Shown here: one piece after another, positions 58,899 to 64,000 of the stretch | Position numbering within the stretch: the first letter of the stretch is position 1 | Layout: the number at the start of each line of letters is the position of its first letter | Assembly (NCBI GenBank): GCA_002356635.1 | Contig: CP023454.1 | Location: 992,001 to 1,056,000, forward strand | Direction: 5' to 3' | Origin: Rhodobacteraceae bacterium QY30 | GTDB lineage: Bacteria > Pseudomonadota > Alphaproteobacteria > Rhodobacterales > Rhodobacteraceae | Length of the DNA stretch: 64,000 nt | Made by a program: the position numbers and the translations under genes | The notes under the pieces: generated by a model | Database searches by the model: none | Told to the model about the DNA's origin: nothing | The model's input: the letters and a program-made list of their open reading frames with translations, nothing else

Positions 58899-59995
58899 CA
58901 GCCATCCTCCAGATGCAAGAGCAGGCTCAGCGCCAGCAGGGTTGCGGCGACCGGCGGGATCCAGGCGGCCATCGCCACCGGGATCTGCCCGTTTTCGCCC
59001 AGGACCAGGGCGAAGTTCCGCAGGAAGAAGATTGCAAAGCCAGACGCCATCGCCAGCAGCACCATCAGTCCCGTGCCGCCCGACCGGGCATGGCGCATGG
59101 TGAAGCCCGCACCGACCAGCACCATCGCCGCCAGCAGCAGCGGCAGCGCCAGTTCGGTCTGGAACCAGACCCGGTGCTTGCGGGCCGAGAAGCCGGCGCG
59201 TTCCAGATCGCCGATGAAGCCCGGCAACTGCCAGATTGCAACCGAAGACGGCGCGCCAAAGCTTTCGCGGATCCGGTCCGGCGTCAGGTCAGACGGCAGT
59301 GTCAGCGAATCCGCACGTCCGGCGCGCAGTTCGGCGTTTTCTCCGGGGACAAGGGACCAGTCCTTGACCTGGCTCAGCACCCAGGCGCCTTTCGTCAGTT
59401 CGGCCTCGGCCGCCTCGATCCGGCGGGTGGGGCCGCTGTTGCCGGTGAAGGTCATGAAGGTCACGTCCCGCAGGACGGTCCCGTCCGGGTTGGCGCCTCG
59501 GGCATGGATGACGGTCTGCCCCGCCGTTCCGCCCTGGCGCAGCCACAGCCCCTCGCGCGTCACCGAAAGGACGCTTTCGTCACCGCGGCGGTAGCGGTCG
59601 GCCAGTCCCTCATAGCGTTTCGAGGTGGCGGCGACCAAGGGGTTGAAGACCGCGACGGCCAGCCCCGCGATCAGGATCGTTGCGGCCACCGGCGCGGCCA
59701 GCGTCCGCAGTGCGGATCGGCCGGCGGCACGGATCACCACCAGTTCCGAGGACCGCGCCAATGCCAGGAACAGCGCGACCGAAGACAGGATCGCGATCAG
59801 CGGCAGGATGCGGTAGACCGATCCGGGCGTGTTCAGGAGCGACAGCCCCATCGCCTGCGCCAGCGTCAGGTTGGCGGCCGAGAAACGGCGGATCTGTTCG
59901 ATCAGGTCGATCAGGAACATCAGGGCAAAGAAGATCAGGAACACGGCCGCGAAGGCGGTGGCGAAGCGCCGCGCGATGTAAAGCGACAGGGTCAT
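58898..59995 (-). CDS. lptG: LPS export permease LptG
   Basis: Inner-membrane permease (YjgQ family) of the LptB2FG exporter. The 365 residues have helices at the N-terminus (FLIFFALMFLIDLIEQIRRF), a long periplasmic beta-jellyroll domain and three C-terminal helices (LPLLLAAMVLVGAGFTM onward). ATG 59995 overlaps the lptF stop (ATGA) and gives MTLSLYIARRF, the usual start; the frame is open 20 codons upstream. Confidence 0.94.
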   Translation of the reverse strand: MTLSLYIARRFATAFAAVFLIFFALMFLIDLIEQIRRFSAANLTLAQAMGLSLLNTPGSVYRILPLIAILSSVALFLALARSSELVVIRAAGRSALRTLAAPVAATILIAGLAVAVFNPLVAATSKRYEGLADRYRRGDESVLSVTREGLWLRQGGTAGQTVIHARGANPDGTVLRDVTFMTFTGNSGPTRRIEAAEAELTKGAWVLSQVKDWSLVPGENAELRAGRADSLTLPSDLTPDRIRESFGAPSSVAIWQLPGFIGDLERAGFSARKHRVWFQTELALPLLLAAMVLVGAGFTMRHARSGGTGLMVLLAMASGFAIFFLRNFALVLGENGQIPVAMAAWIPPVAATLLALSLLLHLEDG

Positions 59996-61122
59996 GACGC
60001 CGCCCCCGCCAGGCCGCGGACCGGGGGGATCCGGCGCGTCCGGCCCGCCACCCACAAAAGGACGGCGATCAGCACCACGCCCACCACGACGCCCAGGTAG
60101 TTCAGCGCCGCGGGCGCGCCCTTCTGCGCGGCGCTGGCGGCGGCGTTGTCGATCATCTTGACGAAGATGAGCAGCCCGACCGCCAGCCCGATCTGCCGCC
60201 AGATGCCAAAGCGGCTGAAGGTGCCGACCAGCAGGCTGACAAACCCCAGAAGCGTGGCGACGGGCGCCAGAAGGGACTGGACCAGTCGGTTGTGCACCTC
60301 GCCCAGGGCCTGGTGGGACGTCGCGCCCAGGGCCTTGAGGTCGGCGGGCGCCAGCGTCAGCAACGCGAACGAGGACAGTTCGCTCGGGTCCTGGCGGCGC
60401 AGCGCCGAGCGGTTGAGCGCGGCCCCCAGATCATAGGCGAAATCCGCAAACCGCGTAGTGGACAACTGGTTGGCGGGCTGGCGCAGGATCTGGGCCATGC
60501 CGTCGAACATCACCAGCCGGGGTCCGGTGTCGCCCTTGACCAGCAGCGCACGGTCGGCGGTGTAGATCGTCTGAAGCGCGGGATCGCGGCTGTCCGACAG
60601 GAACAGGTCGCGCAATTCCCCCGCGGGCGTGATGTCGCGGATGTAGACGGTGATGCCGGCCGCCGGGTTCAGGAAACTGCCGGGATTGAGGATCCGCGCT
60701 GCGATGTCGTCGGCAATCTCGTCGCTGCGTTCGGCCAGTTGCGTGCGGCTGGCGGGCACAAGGACGTGGCCGAGGATGGCCATCATCAGCGTGACGATCA
60801 GGCCGAAGACCAGGGCGGGCCGCGCCAGTCGAACAGGCGAAAAGCCGGTGGCTTGCAGAACCACCAGTTCGCTTTCCGCCGTCATCCTGTTCGTGACGTA
60901 GACCGTCGCTGCAAAGGCCGAGACCGGCAGGACCAGCCAGATGACGTAAGGCAGCGACAGGGCGGTGAATTCCAGAAAGACCCAGGCCGACTGTCCATCG
61001 GCAATCAACTGGTCGAACAGCCCGACCGCACGGTTCACCCAATAGACCGAGACAAGCACAAGCGAGAAGAAGCCGAACAGCATCATCAGCTGTGACAGGA
61101 TATATCTGTCCGACCGTCCCAC
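59992..61122 (-). CDS. lptF: LPS export permease LptF
   Basis: Partner of LptG in the LPS exporter. The N-terminus GRSDRYILSQLMMLFGFFSLVLV, the PVSAFAATVYVTNRMTAESELVVLQATG stretch and the C-terminal helices match LptF (YjgP family). I chose GTG 61122 with AAAGGCG upstream, giving 376 residues; TTG 61140 would add six. It starts the minus-strand operon and is divergent from pepA. Confidence 0.93.
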   Translation of the reverse strand: MGRSDRYILSQLMMLFGFFSLVLVSVYWVNRAVGLFDQLIADGQSAWVFLEFTALSLPYVIWLVLPVSAFAATVYVTNRMTAESELVVLQATGFSPVRLARPALVFGLIVTLMMAILGHVLVPASRTQLAERSDEIADDIAARILNPGSFLNPAAGITVYIRDITPAGELRDLFLSDSRDPALQTIYTADRALLVKGDTGPRLVMFDGMAQILRQPANQLSTTRFADFAYDLGAALNRSALRRQDPSELSSFALLTLAPADLKALGATSHQALGEVHNRLVQSLLAPVATLLGFVSLLVGTFSRFGIWRQIGLAVGLLIFVKMIDNAAASAAQKGAPAALNYLGVVVGVVLIAVLLWVAGRTRRIPPVRGLAGAAS

Positions 61123-61281
61123 GCCCGCGCCTTTGCCCAATACGCGCCGTCGGGGCCGAAGCCACCCGCGCGTTCCCTTTTTCCCATCCCTAACCCAAAG
61201 CCGTGAACGGGGAAACTGCTATCTGGCCAAGGGCAGGGGGCTTCGCTAGGGTCCGCCGATATCTTGCCGCGGAGCCGCCCC

Positions 61282-62742
61282 ATGACCACGCCGATTACCC
61301 CCGACTTTCGCGCCCCCGATGCCGATCTGCTGTTGCAGGCAGAGGGGCGCCTTGCGCTGATCGTGATGGACCCGGGCCGCCCCGATCCGACCTTTCGCAA
61401 GCTGGACCGGGCAACCCGGGGGGCCTTGTCGCGCTGCCTGGCAAGCCCGGCCTTCGCCAAGCTGAAACCCGGCGAAGGGATTGATCTGGCCTGGCCCGGC
61501 GGCCTTCAGGCCGAGGCGGTGGCGGTGATTTCCCTGCCGAAAAACGCCACGGTGGAAGAGGCGCGGAAGGCCGGCTCCTTCCTTGGCCGCGCGCTGGGCC
61601 AGCCGGGGGGCATGATCCTGGCCGCCCATCCCAGGGCCGCCGAGATCGCCTTTGGCGCCGTGATGCGCGCCTATGCCTTCGATTACCACACCGGAGAAAA
61701 GCCCGCGAAGGGCGGCATCACCGTCATGACCCCGGACCCGGACAAGGCGGCTTTGGCCTGGGCAGGGCTTGGGGCGATGGCGGAGGGTGTGTTCTTCACC
61801 CGCGATCTGGTCAATGAACCTGCCAATATCCTGACCACCATCGAATTCGCGTCGCGGCTGGAAGCCTTGCGCGACCTTGGTCTGGACGTCGAGGTGCTGG
61901 ACGAGCCAGAGCTGGAACGGCTGGGGATGCGCGCGCTTCTGGGCGTGGCGCAGGGATCGGAAAGCCCGGCCAAGGTCGTGGTGATGCGCTGGCAGGGCGG
62001 CGGAGACGAAGCGCCGCTGGCGCTGGTCGGCAAGGGCGTGGTCTTCGATACCGGCGGCATCTCGATCAAGCCGGGCGCGGGCATGGAAGAGATGACGATG
62101 GACATGGGCGGCGCGGGCGTTGTCGCCGGCGTCATGCGAACACTGGCGCTGCGGAAGGCGCGGGCCAATGTCGTGGGGTTGGTGGGCTTGGTGGAAAACA
62201 TGCCCGATGGCCGCGCGCAACGCCCCGGCGATATCGTGCGGTCGATGAAGGGTGACACGATCGAAGTCATCAACACCGATGCGGAAGGGCGGCTCGTGCT
62301 GGCCGACGTGCTGTGGTTTGCGCAAGACCGCTTCAAGCCTGCCGCCATGATCGACCTTGCAACGCTGACGGGCGCCATCATCGTCGGTCTGGGCCACGAA
62401 AACGCCGGGGTGTTTTCGAATGACGACGCGCTTTGCGATGCCTTCCTTGCCGCCGCGAAAGCGGAAGGCGAGGGCGCCTGGCGGATGCCGATGGGGCCGG
62501 GATACGATGCGCTGCTGAAGTCGCGTCTGGCGGACATGCGCAATTCCTGCGGGCGTCCGGCCGGGTCGATCACGGCCGCGCATTTCCTGCGCCGCTTCGT
62601 GAAGGACGACACCCCTTGGGTACATCTGGACATCGCGGGCGTGGCGCTTCTGTCCACCGGCAATGTGCTGGCGCCCAAGGGCGCGACCGGCTGGGGCGTC
62701 ATGGCGCTTGACCGGCTGATCCGCGACAGGTTCGAAGCCTGA
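61282..62742 (+). CDS. pepA: Leucyl aminopeptidase (M17)
   Basis: Cytosolic two-metal aminopeptidase. The 486 residues have the family core: VGKGVVFDTGGISIKPG, MGGAGVVAGVM, and the signature NTDAEGRLVLADVL with metal-binding Asp and Glu and the catalytic Arg. GGAG lies 7 bases before ATG 61282. The stop overlaps holC (TGATG at 62740-62744), the same arrangement as in many proteobacteria. Confidence 0.95.
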   Translation: MTTPITPDFRAPDADLLLQAEGRLALIVMDPGRPDPTFRKLDRATRGALSRCLASPAFAKLKPGEGIDLAWPGGLQAEAVAVISLPKNATVEEARKAGSFLGRALGQPGGMILAAHPRAAEIAFGAVMRAYAFDYHTGEKPAKGGITVMTPDPDKAALAWAGLGAMAEGVFFTRDLVNEPANILTTIEFASRLEALRDLGLDVEVLDEPELERLGMRALLGVAQGSESPAKVVVMRWQGGGDEAPLALVGKGVVFDTGGISIKPGAGMEEMTMDMGGAGVVAGVMRTLALRKARANVVGLVGLVENMPDGRAQRPGDIVRSMKGDTIEVINTDAEGRLVLADVLWFAQDRFKPAAMIDLATLTGAIIVGLGHENAGVFSNDDALCDAFLAAAKAEGEGAWRMPMGPGYDALLKSRLADMRNSCGRPAGSITAAHFLRRFVKDDTPWVHLDIAGVALLSTGNVLAPKGATGWGVMALDRLIRDRFEA

Positions 62743-63209
62743 TGGCCGCGGCCACCCGTTTTTACCACCTGACCTACAGCGGCGTCGACCAGACCCTGGC
62801 GACGCTGATCGACCGTTCGCTTGCGGCCGGTTGGCGGGTGGTAGTGCGGGGCGGCAATCCTTCGCGTCTGGAAGAGATCGACCGCGCGCTTTGGGCGGGC
62901 GATGACGAAAGCTTCTTGCCTCACGGCTTGGCGGGCGGCGCACATGACGCGCTGCAACCGGTTCTGCTGACCGTTGGGACCACCATGCCCAACGCCGCGC
63001 AATGTCTCATGTCCATCGACGGGGCCGAGGTCGCTGCGGAAGAATGCGGCACGCTTGAACGGGTCTGCATCCTGTTTGACGGCAATGATCCCGACGCGCT
63101 TGCCCGCGCGCGGGTCCAGTGGAAAACCCTGACATCCCAACAGGTTCCGGCCGAATACTGGAGCGAGGAGTCAGGTCGTTGGCAGATGAAATCGCGGTCG
63201 GGCGGGTAG
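62742..63209 (+). CDS. holC: DNA polymerase III subunit chi
   Basis: Links the clamp loader to SSB at the replication fork. The 155 residues match alphaproteobacterial HolC: TRFYHLTYSGVDQTLATLIDRSLAAGWRVVVR, then DRALWAGDDESFLPHG and CILFDGNDPDALARARVQWK. Coupled to pepA. Confidence 0.92.
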   Translation: MAAATRFYHLTYSGVDQTLATLIDRSLAAGWRVVVRGGNPSRLEEIDRALWAGDDESFLPHGLAGGAHDALQPVLLTVGTTMPNAAQCLMSIDGAEVAAEECGTLERVCILFDGNDPDALARARVQWKTLTSQQVPAEYWSEESGRWQMKSRSGG

Positions 63210-63215
63210 CGCAGT

Positions 63216-63695
63216 TCAGCCCTGCTCGGCCAGGATCGCCTCCATCTCGGCGATTTCCTTCTGCTGGCTATCGATGATCCGCCGGCAAAGGTCGAGGATG
63301 CGGGGATCATCCACCGACGCCTCGCGGCACATGAGGATCGCGCCGGAGTGGTGGGGGATCATCGACCGCAGGAACTGGGTGTTGCCCACGCCAGACTGAT
63401 CGCGCATCGCATAGAAGGCTCCGGCAAAGACCAGCGCGGCAGCGATCCCCAGCGCCACATTGGCCCTGCGGTCTGGAAACATCGAAGGCATGGCGACCAG
63501 CATCACCACCGCCATCGGCGCCACCATCATCAGGGTCATGTAGAACGTGTTGATGTTGTTCCAGAAGTGGCCAAGCGTGGCGATCATCGTGAACATCACC
63601 AGATACATGATGACGAAATCGACGATCAGTTCCGCAAGAAGCGCGAAGTAGGCGCCTTTCTTGTGGGCGTGCATTTCCACTGTCCTGGCTGGCAT
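63216..63695 (-). CDS. Membrane protein with C-terminal DUF305 domain
   Basis: A 159-residue protein: three or four hydrophobic helices (AYFALLAELIVDFVIMYLVM, MTLMMVAPMAVVMLVAM, ALGIAAALVFAGAFYAM) followed by a DUF305 domain (about 107-156) with FLRSMIPHHSGAILMCREA and IIDSQQKEIAEMEAIL. The paired histidines and the nearby Cys/Met suggest metal (possibly copper) binding, as proposed for the family; function is not established. Start at 63695 or 63674. Confidence 0.85.
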   Translation of the reverse strand: MPARTVEMHAHKKGAYFALLAELIVDFVIMYLVMFTMIATLGHFWNNINTFYMTLMMVAPMAVVMLVAMPSMFPDRRANVALGIAAALVFAGAFYAMRDQSGVGNTQFLRSMIPHHSGAILMCREASVDDPRILDLCRRIIDSQQKEIAEMEAILAEQG

Positions 63696-63756
63696 GGTCC
63701 CGGTCCTTCTGCATCTGAAAGATCAGGAAACCCGGCGCGGGCGGCGGATGTTCCGC

Positions 63757-64000
63757 TTACCGCTTCAGCACGATCCGACCGCGGGTGAAGGTCACTTCGT
63801 AGCGCGACAGATATTCCATCCCCAGAAGCGAGACATCCAGATCCCCGCCGATGATCGAGGCGGGAACGCGTTTGTCGTGGAATTCTCCCAGATCTACCGT
63901 GTCCAGGCGCACGGAGGCGGTCGGCACCACGCCGTTCGCCGTCTGGCTTTGCCCGGTGTAGACCAGCGCGGCTGTGTCGATCCCGGCCTTGGCGGCGTCC
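63757..64000 (-). CDS. Retropepsin-like aspartic protease (partial, C-terminal part)
   Basis: The last 80 codons of a clan AA aspartic protease of the TIGR02281 type found in alphaproteobacteria. Visible are AGIDTAALVYTGQSQTANG, the strand SVRLDTVDLGEF and the C-terminal SLLGMEYLSRYEVTFTRGR, typical of the family. The catalytic Asp-Thr-Gly lies just upstream, beyond the right edge. Stop TAA at 63757. Confidence 0.8.
   Translation of the reverse strand, partial: DAAKAGIDTAALVYTGQSQTANGVVPTASVRLDTVDLGEFHDKRVPASIIGGDLDVSLLGMEYLSRYEVTFTRGRIVLKR

Overview
The window is about 64 kb of high-GC chromosome from an alphaproteobacterium, almost certainly Rhodobacterales (Rhodobacteraceae/Paracoccaceae, Paracoccus- or Rhodobacter-like). 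The case rests on CtrA next to the SciP-type DUF1153 protein, a SAM-II riboswitch before metZ, the supernumerary complex I subunit NDUFA12, PreT/PreA-type dihydropyrimidine dehydrogenase, and DUF2155, DUF4167 and LpxI proteins. I see no insertion sequence, prophage, CRISPR array or rRNA operon. It is mostly ordinary core genome with a few accessory patches.

Layout. 1-2.9 kb (minus strand): 5' part of a Tat-exported peptide-type ABC substrate-binding protein, an AraC regulator and miaA. 3.1-15.5 kb (plus): the envelope cluster pyrH, frr, uppS, cdsA, dxr, rseP, a 54-codon membrane peptide, bamA, skp, fabZ, lpxA, lpxI, lpxB (isoprenoid carrier lipids, phospholipid precursors, outer-membrane protein assembly and lipid A). 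15.6-22.5 kb: mnmA, sciP, ctrA, ligA, recG and a 40-codon single-helix peptide behind GTTC repeats that include a perfect alphaproteobacterial SOS box. 22.7-29.5 kb: Fe-S scaffold protein, hisI, gluQ, trmFO, doxX, a 58-residue orphan and gyrA. 29.7-32.2 kb: arginase and ornithine cyclodeaminase with a divergent Lrp-type regulator (arginine to ornithine to proline). 32.2-36.9 kb: dsbB, a YqaA-type DedA protein, a YpfJ-type metallopeptidase, tRNA-Leu(CAA), a TRIC-type channel, an MFS transporter and a thioesterase.

36.9-39.4 kb is the least ordinary part: about 900 bases without a convincing gene, with repeated TGTC..GAC motifs and a G/T-rich stretch, leading to two small Hint-fold proteins. 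39.4-43.2 kb holds NDUFA12, mlaD, DUF2155, aat, accC and accB. 43.5-47.2 kb carries preT and preA (reductive pyrimidine catabolism) separated by a SAM-dependent methyltransferase. 47.3-53.4 kb holds an EamA permease, yciB/ispZ, metZ under a SAM-II riboswitch followed by a terminator hairpin, prfA, prmC and DUF4167. 53.4-61.1 kb (minus) is a second envelope cluster, lptF-lptG-lptD-surA-pdxA-rsmA, moving LPS to the surface and folding outer-membrane proteins. The right end has pepA, holC, a DUF305 membrane protein and the 3' part of a retropepsin-like protease.

Many genes are coupled by ATGA, GTGA or TGATG overlaps (uppS-cdsA, dxr-rseP, lpxA-lpxI-lpxB, ligA-recG, trmFO-gluQ, yqaA-dsbB, mlaD-DUF2155, prfA-prmC, lptF-lptG-lptD, pepA-holC), which was used to choose starts. 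The most interesting candidates are the SOS-box membrane peptide after recG, the Hint locus with its in-frame TGA, the riboswitch/terminator pair of metZ, and the palindromic putative operators at the arginase/Lrp, ypfJ/yqaA and preT promoters. All function calls come from reading the sequence; no database search was run.
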